From Pseudomonadota bacterium (GTDB lineage: Bacteria > Pseudomonadota > Alphaproteobacteria > Rickettsiales > SXRF01), in contig JAGWLJ010000027.1 of the NCBI GenBank assembly GCA_028873275.1, positions 1 through 10,401 on the forward strand: 10,401 bases of DNA, read 5' to 3'. Each line of letters opens with the position of its first letter. Position 1 is the stretch's first letter. The position numbers and the translations under genes were made by a program. This document shows, one piece after another, positions 1 through 5,958 of the stretch. The notes under the pieces are model-generated. The model was not told the DNA's origin, made no database searches, and saw only the letters and a list, made by a program, of their open reading frames with translations.

Positions 1-2008
1 AGAAGCGGCCATGCTAGGACAGCCAGTTTCTATGCTTATTCCTGAGGTTATAGGATTTAAGTTAGTCGGAAAACTTAGAGAGGGAGCAACAGCTACCGAT
101 CTCGTGTTGACCGTCACCAACATGCTGCGCAAAAAAGGCGTCGTCGGCAAGTTCGTCGAATTCTACGGCCCAGGGCTGGACAATCTCCCGCTGGCCGACC
201 GTGCCACCATCGGCAATATGGCGCCCGAATACGGTGCCACCTGCGGCATCTTCCCCATCGATGCCGAAACTATCCGTTATCTTACACTGACCGGCCGCGA
301 TCCGGAACGCGTCGCGCTGGTGGAGGCCTATGCCAAGGCGCAGGGCATGTGGCGCGACAAGGATTATCAGGACCCCGTTTTCACCGATACGCTCGAGCTC
401 GATATGAGCAGCGTCGAACCCTGCCTCGCCGGTCCCAAGCGGCCGCAGGACAAAGTGCTGCTCAGCGCCGCGCCGCAATCCTTCGCTAACGCCTTCTCCG
501 AACTTGATAAGGATAAGAAAACGCCACAGGACAAGCGCGTTAAGGTCGACGATTATGATATGGGTCATGGCGACGTCGCTATCGCCGCGATCACCAGCTG
601 CACCAACACCTCGAATCCCTCGGTCATGCTGGCTGCCGGACTGGTGGCGCGTAAGGCGCTGGCCAGAGGGCTGAAACCGAAGCCGTGGGTGAAAACCTCG
701 CTGGCGCCGGGCTCGCAGGTCGTCACCGAATACTACAAGCAATCGGGATTGCAGAAGGATCTGGATGCCATCGGCTTCAACCTTGTGGGTTATGGCTGTA
801 CCACCTGCATCGGCAATTCCGGGCCGCTGAAGGATGAGATCGAAGCGGCCATCAAGGATAATGGGCTGGTCGTGGGCGCCGTGCTCTCCGGCAATCGCAA
901 TTTCGAAGGCCGCATCCACCCGCTGGTGAAGGCGAATTACCTGGCCTCGCCGCCGCTGGTGGTGGCTTACGCGCTGGCCGGCAGCATGAACATCAATCTC
1001 AGCAAAGACCCCATCGGCACCGGAAGCGACGGCAAGCCGGTCTACCTCAAGGATATCTGGCCTACCAACGCCGAGATCGCCGAGGTGGTCGCCAACTGCG
1101 TCACCGCCGACATGTTCCGCAGGAAGTACAGCGAGGTGTTCAAGGGCGACGAGCACTGGCAGGCCATCGGCGCCGGTTCCGGCAAGACCTATAGCTGGCA
1201 GCCGGAAAGCACCTACGTGCGCAAGCCGCCATATTTCGAAGGCATGAGCAAATCCGCAAGCCATGCTACGCCGGATATTGAAAACGCCCGCATCCTGGCG
1301 TTGTTCGGCGATTCAATCACCACTGATCATATCTCGCCCGCCGGCAATATCTCCAAGAGCAGCCCGGCCGCCAAATACCTGATCGAGCATGGCGTCGAGC
1401 CCAGGGATTTCAACTCCTACGGCGCACGGCGCGGCAATCATGAAGTCATGATGCGCGGCACTTTCGCCAATATCCGCATCAAGAACGAGATGCTTCCGGG
1501 CGTCGAGGGCGGAGTGACGAAATACCTCGCCACCGGCGAGCAGATGAGCATTTACGACGCCGCTATGAAATACAAGAAGGACGGCACCAAGCTGGTGGTC
1601 ATTGCCGGCAAGGAATATGGCACCGGCTCCAGCCGCGACTGGGCGGCCAAGGGCACGCGCCTGCTCGGCGTTGAGGCGGTGATCGCCGAGAGCTTCGAGC
1701 GCATCCATCGCAGCAACCTAGTCGGCATGGGCGTACTACCGCTGATCTTCCACGGTGACCAGAACCGCAAGAGCCTGGACCTCACTGGCGAAGAAACCAT
1801 CGCGCTCAAGGGGCTTTCCAAAGGCATCCAGCCGCGCATGAAAGTGGATATGGTCATCACCCGCAAGGACGGCTCCAGCCAGACCGTTCCGCTGCTTTGC
1901 CGCATCGATACGCTCGATGAGCTGGCCTATTACAAGAATGGCGGCATTCTGCAATATGTTATGAGAAACTTGCTACAGGCGGCCGAACACACTAGAAAAA
2001 GGGCATGA
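1..2008 (+). CDS. acnA: Aconitate hydratase A, 5' end outside the window
   Basis: Aconitase of the TCA cycle, a cytoplasmic [4Fe-4S] enzyme that isomerises citrate to isocitrate. The reading frame is already open at base 2 (Glu-Ala-Ala before the Met at base 11), so the gene starts upstream. The three cluster cysteines are visible: the one in SCTNTSNP (codon 599-601) and the pair in GCTTCIGNSGPL, spaced 66 and 3 residues apart. This matches Cys435/501/504 of E. coli AcnA and implies that about 235-240 N-terminal residues are missing. The C-terminal swivel domain carries DHISPAGNI, NSYGARRGNHEVM, EYGTGSSRDWAAKG and SFERIHRSNLVGMG. The stop overlaps the next start (ATGA, 2005-2008), so the downstream small gene is probably translationally coupled. 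Odd point: roughly the first 98 bases use AT-ending codons, unlike the rest of the gene (see findings). Family assignment is very secure. Confidence 0.97.
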   Translation, partial: EAAMLGQPVSMLIPEVIGFKLVGKLREGATATDLVLTVTNMLRKKGVVGKFVEFYGPGLDNLPLADRATIGNMAPEYGATCGIFPIDAETIRYLTLTGRDPERVALVEAYAKAQGMWRDKDYQDPVFTDTLELDMSSVEPCLAGPKRPQDKVLLSAAPQSFANAFSELDKDKKTPQDKRVKVDDYDMGHGDVAIAAITSCTNTSNPSVMLAAGLVARKALARGLKPKPWVKTSLAPGSQVVTEYYKQSGLQKDLDAIGFNLVGYGCTTCIGNSGPLKDEIEAAIKDNGLVVGAVLSGNRNFEGRIHPLVKANYLASPPLVVAYALAGSMNINLSKDPIGTGSDGKPVYLKDIWPTNAEIAEVVANCVTADMFRRKYSEVFKGDEHWQAIGAGSGKTYSWQPESTYVRKPPYFEGMSKSASHATPDIENARILALFGDSITTDHISPAGNISKSSPAAKYLIEHGVEPRDFNSYGARRGNHEVMMRGTFANIRIKNEMLPGVEGGVTKYLATGEQMSIYDAAMKYKKDGTKLVVIAGKEYGTGSSRDWAAKGTRLLGVEAVIAESFERIHRSNLVGMGVLPLIFHGDQNRKSLDLTGEETIALKGLSKGIQPRMKVDMVITRKDGSSQTVPLLCRIDTLDELAYYKNGGILQYVMRNLLQAAEHTRKRA

Positions 2009-2307
2009 ACGAGCCGAATACCGCTTCCGACGCCCTGACCCGCATCATCGTGCTGATTTACGGTATGTTGGAAAGCGGCTCGCCTTTCTGGCTGTTCGCC
2101 GCCGTGAAGCCCAATCAATACCAACCATTCCTGGCGGCGCAGAAGGACGGCAGCATAGACCTATACCATTTTGAGAAATATGGTGAAATCATCGTATCCG
2201 GCGAGGGGAAATCGCCGCCGGACGAGGTGACGCTCAAGGTCGCCCAGATGTACCAGACCACCCCGGATATCCTGATGCAGGCGGCAAAAGAACCGCCCGC
2301 CAGCTAA
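2005..2307 (+). CDS. Small protein of unknown function, paralogue of the 2909-3262 product
   Basis: A 100-residue, probably cytoplasmic protein with no signal peptide and no clear membrane segment. I do not recognise a named family. Its core reads RIIVLIYGMLESG, then W..FAAVKP, then GEIIVSGEG..PP..VT..VA. The same core recurs in the gene at 2909-3262 (RII.L..G.ME.G, W..VAVKP, GE.IVSGEG..PP.DVT..VA), so the two are paralogues within 1 kb of each other. The paralogy and the 4-bp ATGA overlap with acnA support it as a real gene. AAGGG lies only 1 nt before the ATG, so initiation probably depends on coupling to aconitase translation. No catalytic motif is evident. The conserved SGEG turn could bind a ligand or partner, but that is a guess. 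Confidence 0.85.
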   Translation: MNEPNTASDALTRIIVLIYGMLESGSPFWLFAAVKPNQYQPFLAAQKDGSIDLYHFEKYGEIIVSGEGKSPPDEVTLKVAQMYQTTPDILMQAAKEPPAS

Positions 2308-2310
2308 CCC

Positions 2311-2334
2311 TTACAATCTTAACAGAATTGTAAC
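2311..2334. promoter_or_regulatory. AT-rich inverted repeat overlapping a CtrA-like site
   Basis: Two elements overlap in the gap before the 161-codon gene. The first is a perfect 7-bp inverted repeat, TTACAAT at 2311-2317 and ATTGTAA at 2327-2333, with a 9-nt loop. It has no U-tract, so it looks more like an operator than a terminator. The second is TTAA-N7-GTAAC at 2319-2334, one base off the alphaproteobacterial CtrA consensus TTAA-N7-TTAAC. The site overlaps the candidate -35 hexamer at 2329-2334, a position from which a regulator could act. AT-rich matches of this size also arise by chance, so this is only suggestive. Confidence 0.35.
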
Positions 2335-2357
2335 GTAATTTTGCTACTGACTATGCT
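2329..2357 (+). promoter_or_regulatory. Candidate sigma-70-type promoter for the small membrane protein gene
   Basis: A -35-like TTGTAA (2329-2334) and a -10-like TATGCT (2352-2357) are separated by 17 bp; each matches 4 of 6 consensus bases. They lie in the only AT-rich gap of the left gene cluster, with transcription predicted to begin roughly 45 nt before the ATG at 2408. An 8-mer containing the same -10 (CTATGCTA) recurs in the candidate promoter at 5861-5888. TATAGT (2357-2362) and CATAAT (2368-2373) are alternative -10 boxes without a well-placed -35. Confidence 0.35.
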
Positions 2358-2407
2358 ATAGTGTTTGCATAATAGCCCTAATATTATGGAAACACAGGAG
2401 AAATGTT

Positions 2408-2893
2408 ATGGCTGAGCAGGTGACGCAAGGCTCAAAGATCAAGTGGGGAATGATTATCGCCGGCGCGGCGATCGCCGCCGGTGCTATTCTTTTCGCTCCT
2501 TCTCTGCAGACGCAGATTCCCGAGATGTTCAGCGGGCTGGTCGAGAATCTGGAAAAAATGGGTGCGACCATCGGCAAATGGATCGCGAGCTTTTTTACAG
2601 CGCCCGATGCGGGAGTTCCAGGAGCGGAAGCCTTTGCGAAGTCAAAATTTATGGAATGGGTTACTAGCCCCGAGGCTAAGAAGGTGGCCGGCGTGGGGCT
2701 GATGGGCGGTGGCATCGCCTATCTGCTTGGCCATAAGGACAAGCAGCCGGACGGCGCGCAGCGTCCTGCCGAGTCTTTTGTCATGAAAGAGGATATGCGC
2801 AAGATGCAGGCGCTGATGACGCTGCAGGCCGCCTATGCCGGCAATCCGCAGGCGCAGGCCATGCTGGCTCAGGGACAGGGGCGCGGAGCCTGA
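2408..2893 (+). CDS. Small two-helix membrane protein of unknown function
   Basis: A 161-residue protein that I do not recognise. The start is well supported by AGGAG at 2396-2400, 7 nt before the ATG; the ATG at 2403 is out of frame. A short polar N-terminus with Lys precedes a hydrophobic, Gly/Ala-rich stretch at about residues 14-30. An amphipathic middle (MFSGLVENLEKMGATIGKW) follows, then a second Gly-rich hydrophobic stretch at about 92-107 (VAGVGLMGGGIAYLLG). The rest is a polar tail with a Met/Gln/Ala-rich probable helix at about 125-156. The two helices with a linker are holin-like in outline only; no family motif supports that. It lies between two paralogous small genes, 17 nt from the second, which suggests the three form one functional set. 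It appears to have its own promoter. Confidence 0.85.
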   Translation: MAEQVTQGSKIKWGMIIAGAAIAAGAILFAPSLQTQIPEMFSGLVENLEKMGATIGKWIASFFTAPDAGVPGAEAFAKSKFMEWVTSPEAKKVAGVGLMGGGIAYLLGHKDKQPDGAQRPAESFVMKEDMRKMQALMTLQAAYAGNPQAQAMLAQGQGRGA

Positions 2894-2908
2894 TGCGCAT
2901 GGAGGTCT

Positions 2909-3262
2909 ATGGCTGACAGCACGCGCATAGACCCCGACGACGTATCGCGCATCATCATGCTGGCTTTCGGCAGCATGGAGCAAGGCGGCATGTACTGGTG
3001 CTATGTGGCCGTCAAGCCCAGCCGCTACGACGAATTCACCCGCGCTATGAAAAGCAGGCAGTACAACATGCAGAATTTCGTAGGCGACGGCTTCGGCGAG
3101 GTCATCGTTTCCGGCGAGGGCGGGCTGCCGCCGCGCGACGTCACCAAGCAGGTGGCGGAGATTTTCGGCATTCCCATCAAGCAGCTTTTCGCCTCCATCG
3201 ATCCCATGCAGGCGATTTCCCGGGGCGTCGAGGCGATGAAGGCGAAGCCGGATCAGGGATAA
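2909..3262 (+). CDS. Small protein of unknown function, paralogue of the 2005-2307 product
   Basis: A 117-residue soluble-looking protein. The start at 2909 follows GGAGG (2901-2905) with a short 3-nt spacer; it aligns with the N-terminus of the paralogue, and other nearby ATGs are out of frame. Shared core: RIIMLAFGSMEQGG, W.YVAVKPSRYDEF, FGEVIVSGEGGLPPRDVTKQVAEIF. Compared with the paralogue it has two extra residues before the GE.IVSGEG block and about 20 extra at the C-terminus (ISRGVEAMKAKPDQG region). No signal peptide, membrane segment or catalytic motif is visible. Two copies flanking a membrane protein suggest duplication and possible heteromer formation or binding to that membrane partner; this is inference. 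Confidence 0.85.
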   Translation: MADSTRIDPDDVSRIIMLAFGSMEQGGMYWCYVAVKPSRYDEFTRAMKSRQYNMQNFVGDGFGEVIVSGEGGLPPRDVTKQVAEIFGIPIKQLFASIDPMQAISRGVEAMKAKPDQG

Positions 3263-3280
3263 TGTTCTTTCTCATCCCTG
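3254..3280 (+). repeat. Weak hairpin over the stop codon of the second small paralogue
   Basis: CAGGGAT (3254-3260) pairs perfectly with ATCCCTG (3274-3280) across a 13-nt loop containing the stop codon. No U-run follows, so it is not a convincing intrinsic terminator. It may stabilise the 3' end of the upstream message or be chance. The remaining 93 bases to ccmA hold only the candidate promoter described separately. Confidence 0.3.
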
Positions 3281-3338
3281 TGTAGGGGTCTGAAGTGAAC
3301 CAATCATCCAAGACCCGCTGGGGTGACAGCGCCATTAC

Positions 3339-3367
3339 TTGTTTGAGCTGTTTTTCTTCACTATACA
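3339..3367 (+). promoter_or_regulatory. Candidate promoter directly before ccmA
   Basis: TTGTTT (3339-3344) and TATACA (3362-3367) are spaced 17 bp apart. Transcription from this -10 would begin around base 3374, the first base of the ccmA ATG. No Shine-Dalgarno sequence precedes that ATG, so a leaderless message is possible. The hexamers match consensus only partly (3 and 4 of 6), hence low confidence. Confidence 0.3.
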
Positions 3368-3373
3368 CATGGA

Positions 3374-3979
3374 ATGCTCACTGCCTGCGATCTCTCCTGC
3401 CTGCGCTCCGACCGGATGATTTTCTCCGGGCTGGGCTTCTGCCTGCAGGAAGGCGCGCTGCTGCTGCTCAAGGGACCGAACGGCTCGGGAAAAACCTCGT
3501 TGCTAAGAATCCTGTGCGGGCTGCTGGAGCCCGGTAAAGGCGAGGTGCTATGGAACGGCGAACCGATAGAAAATAACGCCGCTTTCAGGCACGACCTGAT
3601 GATGATCGGACATAAGAGCGCGGTCAAATCCGACCTGACGGTCTATGAGAACCTGGCGTTCTGGGCGGCGCTTTACGGCACGGAGATGCTTATTCCCGCC
3701 GCGCTCAAATTCTACGACCTGCACAGATTCCATGATATGCCGGCCGGCCAGCTTTCCGCCGGCTGGCAGCGGCGCGTGGCGCTGGCGCGGCTGATCGTGG
3801 CACCGTGCAAGCTGTGGCTGCTCGACGAGCCTACCAATTTTCTCGACGACGAGGCGGTGGTGCTGACCGCCAGCCTGATCGAATCGCGGGTGGCGCAGGG
3901 TGGGATCGTGGTCGTGGCCTCGCATATCATGACGTCGGCTATCGCGGCGCATACGCTGTTCATGGGGGATTTTGCCTGA
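3374..3979 (+). CDS. ccmA: Cytochrome c maturation ABC exporter, ATPase subunit CcmA
   Basis: ATPase of the CcmABCD machinery, which releases heme-loaded CcmE for c-type cytochrome assembly (System I) at the inner membrane. The 201-residue length is typical of CcmA. Motifs in order: Walker A GPNGSGKTS (34-42); the CcmA-type GHKSAVKSDLTVYENL region (79-94), with GH at the Q-loop position; signature LSAGWQRRVALARL (127-140), whose RRVALARL is a CcmA hallmark; Walker B LWLLDEP (147-153); H-loop His184. The D-loop reads TNFLD where many CcmA proteins have a more hydrophobic xxALD form. No ribosome-binding site is seen, and the start is chosen because the N-terminus matches the family. The stop overlaps the ccmB start by one base (TGATG). 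Confidence 0.95.
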   Translation: MLTACDLSCLRSDRMIFSGLGFCLQEGALLLLKGPNGSGKTSLLRILCGLLEPGKGEVLWNGEPIENNAAFRHDLMMIGHKSAVKSDLTVYENLAFWAALYGTEMLIPAALKFYDLHRFHDMPAGQLSAGWQRRVALARLIVAPCKLWLLDEPTNFLDDEAVVLTASLIESRVAQGGIVVVASHIMTSAIAAHTLFMGDFA

Positions 3980-4608
3980 TGTTTGGCCTCATCCTTGCCC
4001 AAACCGTGAGACTGGCCTTCCGCAAAGGGGGAGGGGCGCTGGGCACGCTGGCGTTTTATGTCATTATCGTTACGCTCTTTACTTTCGCCCTGGGTCCGGA
4101 GGAAATGAAGCTCCATGCCGGCGCGGTGATGTGCGTCGGCGTGCTGATGTCGGTGCTGACGGCGCTACCGCTGTTCTACGAGCGTGATTTCGAGGACGGA
4201 ACGTTGGAGCAGTTCCTGCTGCAGCCGGTGCTGCTGGAGATGCTGGTGCTGGGCAAGATCGCCGGCCAGTGGCTGGCCAGCATGTTGCCGCTGCTGGTCC
4301 TGTCGCCCCTGCTTGCCGTGATGGCCGGGCTGAACGGCGATGACATGCTGGCCGCCATGGCCCGGTTGCTGCTGGCTTCGCCCACGATCATCGCCCTGGG
4401 CTCTATCGCGGCGGCGCTGACGCTGGGTCATCGGCGCGGCGGGCTGCTGCAGGCGCTGATCGTGCTGCCGCTTTATATCCCCGTGCTGATTTTTGCCTCG
4501 GCAACCACCGGGCCGGCCGGATTATGGCTGCTCGGCGCCATGTTTATGGCTTCGCTGCCGCTTTCCTGCCTCATCGGCGCGGCGCTGATCCGCATGAGTC
4601 AGGATTAA
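3979..4608 (+). CDS. ccmB: Heme exporter membrane subunit CcmB
   Basis: Integral membrane partner of CcmA in cytochrome c maturation. The protein has 209 residues, close to the usual ~220. About six membrane segments are visible, near residues 20-38, 46-65, 98-117, 129-150, 156-174 and 181-203. The family hallmark FYERDFEDGTLEQFLLQPV (66-84) lies in the cytoplasmic loop between helices 2 and 3. The start is the ATG at 3979, overlapping the ccmA stop. An in-frame extension back to 3805 would run through ccmA and is not used. ccmC, often next in Alphaproteobacteria, is absent: the next gene is convergent, with only 5 bp between stop codons and no evident terminator. Confidence 0.95.
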   Translation: MFGLILAQTVRLAFRKGGGALGTLAFYVIIVTLFTFALGPEEMKLHAGAVMCVGVLMSVLTALPLFYERDFEDGTLEQFLLQPVLLEMLVLGKIAGQWLASMLPLLVLSPLLAVMAGLNGDDMLAAMARLLLASPTIIALGSIAAALTLGHRRGGLLQALIVLPLYIPVLIFASATTGPAGLWLLGAMFMASLPLSCLIGAALIRMSQD

Positions 4609-4613
4609 GAGAT

Positions 4614-5849
4614 CTATTGTAAATCCAGAAACGTAAATCGCTCACGCAGGAAACCGGCATAAGCGATGGCTGTGTCATAACTCTTCTGCGGCCAGCCTAA
4701 CGCCGGTGGGCTGGAGGGCGCTTCGGCGGCATCGAGTATCGCCTCGATCCTGGCGGGGGGAATCATCAACGGCGCGATGCGTTCCACCACGCTTTCCCAT
4801 TTTTGCGCAAGGGTTTCATTGCTCAGCCCGGCCTGGCGGATGATTTCGCACTTGGCGGCATAGGATTTCTTTGCTTCATGGGCGATGACAAAACCAAAGT
4901 GTGAAGCAATTTCCTCTTCAGGAAATACCTGCGGCTTCAGGGAAGGGCGGCCGCGCAGCCGCTTTTCCTGCCTCCGGGCCATGGTCAGCGTGGTGATGCC
5001 GATTTCCTCGCCGTGCAGCGTTATCACATCTCCTGCGGGAGAATGGAACAACATATGATGGGCATGCGCGATCATGTGCTCGCCCTGGCTGGCCGGATAG
5101 CCGCCGCCGGCGATGGTCATTCCGAAACCGGACAATAGCAGCGTTTGCAGCAATAATTCGATGCTTTGCCTGTCACCCATGGCAATGCCGCGTGCGTTCT
5201 CGAACAAGGCATGCTCCAGCGGCCTCAGCAGGGTGAACGGCAATTCGTTATAAGGCGTATTCAGCAGGAGATGCGACAGCAGCCAATCGGCCTGAGCCGT
5301 CGGGCGGGCCAGCGCGTCGCCCAGCCCGCTTTTTCCCAAGCGGCCAGGCGCGGCGGCGATGACCGAAAGATCGCAGCATACGGCCTTCGGCATGTGCGCC
5401 TTCAGGGTTTTTTTATAGCCTTCCAGCGTGATCGAGGCGTTGGCGGATACATAGCCGTTCATAGAGGCGGCGGTGGGAAAAACGATATAAGGCTTGTTAT
5501 CAAGGAAGGAGGCGTATTTGCAGAGGTCGCTGACGGTGCCGCTGCCGACGGCGACCAGCGCGTCGCATGTGCCGGCCCTGCGGCGGATATGATCTACGGT
5601 TTCCTGATCGGCGCGGGCGGACCTTTCCAGCGTGATGTGAGTATCGCTGAAGCGGCCCTTGAGGGCGCGGAACACCTGATCGCCAAGGGCCCGTGCCGTA
5701 TTCGCATCGTCAACAACCGCCAGCCGCAGGCTGGGAAATACCAGCGCGGCAAGGTCGTCGATATCGTGCTTAAGCGATCTGCTGCAGGTCATTTGCGGCA
5801 AAGCGTCAAGGTTTTTATGCAACAGTGCTTCCGTCTCGCGGTCGAACAT
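4614..5849 (-). CDS. sn-glycerol-1-phosphate dehydrogenase family protein (AraM/EgsA-like)
   Basis: A 411-residue cytoplasmic enzyme of the iron-type alcohol dehydrogenase superfamily, G1PDH branch. Characterised members reduce dihydroxyacetone phosphate to sn-glycerol-1-phosphate with NAD(P)H and a bound metal. Features: nucleotide-binding loop VGSGTVSDLCKYAS (101-114); substrate-region motif PTAASMNGYVSANASI (125-140); GLGDALARPTAQADWLLSH (175-193), with likely metal ligand Asp178; GEHMIAHAHHM (256-266), with candidate His258; LHGEEIGITTL (278-288), with candidate His279. The length agrees with bacterial AraM proteins. The gene stands alone on the minus strand, with no visible lipid or sugar operon partner. 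No Shine-Dalgarno is obvious before the ATG at 5849. The fold and branch are secure; the physiological substrate in this organism is not. Confidence 0.88.
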   Translation of the reverse strand: MFDRETEALLHKNLDALPQMTCSRSLKHDIDDLAALVFPSLRLAVVDDANTARALGDQVFRALKGRFSDTHITLERSARADQETVDHIRRRAGTCDALVAVGSGTVSDLCKYASFLDNKPYIVFPTAASMNGYVSANASITLEGYKKTLKAHMPKAVCCDLSVIAAAPGRLGKSGLGDALARPTAQADWLLSHLLLNTPYNELPFTLLRPLEHALFENARGIAMGDRQSIELLLQTLLLSGFGMTIAGGGYPASQGEHMIAHAHHMLFHSPAGDVITLHGEEIGITTLTMARRQEKRLRGRPSLKPQVFPEEEIASHFGFVIAHEAKKSYAAKCEIIRQAGLSNETLAQKWESVVERIAPLMIPPARIEAILDAAEAPSSPPALGWPQKSYDTAIAYAGFLRERFTFLDLQ

Positions 5850-5860
5850 GTAAATTACAG

Positions 5861-5888
5861 TTGTGAATTAGAAAGCGGACGCTATGCT
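5861..5888 (+). promoter_or_regulatory. Candidate promoter for the Lys/His-rich secreted protein gene
   Basis: TTGTGA (5861-5866) and TATGCT (5883-5888) are separated by 16 bp; each matches 4 of 6 consensus bases. The site lies in the 109-bp divergent gap between the dehydrogenase and the small secreted protein gene. It shares CTATGCTA with the candidate promoter before the gene at 2408. Initiation here would give a leader of about 65 nt containing the hairpin at 5911-5925. No convincing promoter could be picked out for the minus-strand gene. Confidence 0.38.
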
Positions 5889-5910
5889 ACCGCCGTTGAA
5901 TTACTTCCGC

Positions 5911-5925
5911 ATGCGAAAAACGCAT
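5911..5925. repeat. Short hairpin in the leader of the secreted basic protein gene
   Basis: ATGCG, an AAAAA loop, then CGCAT form a perfect 5-bp stem with a 5-nt loop, 33 nt before the start codon. It is too short and has too weak a U-run to be called a terminator. It may be a leader stem-loop or a small operator in the divergent region. Confidence 0.3.
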
Positions 5926-5958
5926 CGTTCTTTAACCCGTTCACATAAGGAAATCACT

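Noticed and set aside
62..1264. A 400-codon open frame on the minus strand opposite acnA
   Set aside because: It lies wholly antisense to an unmistakable aconitase; such frames are common opposite GC-rich codon patterns. Its translation shows no coherent domain.
3254..3290. Hairpin after the second small gene as an intrinsic terminator
   Set aside because: The stem is only 7 bp with a 13-nt loop, and no U-tract follows.
3805..3978. N-terminal extension of ccmB
   Set aside because: It runs through ccmA in another frame. The ATG at 3979 gives a normal CcmB N-terminus and overlaps the ccmA stop, as is typical.
5166..5948. A 260-codon plus-strand frame opposite the dehydrogenase gene
   Set aside because: It is antisense to a gene with clear family motifs, and its translation is low in recognisable features.
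5884..5958. Upstream in-frame ATG for the Lys/His-rich protein
   Set aside because: It would bury the signal peptide; the ATG at 5959 has a good ribosome-binding site.
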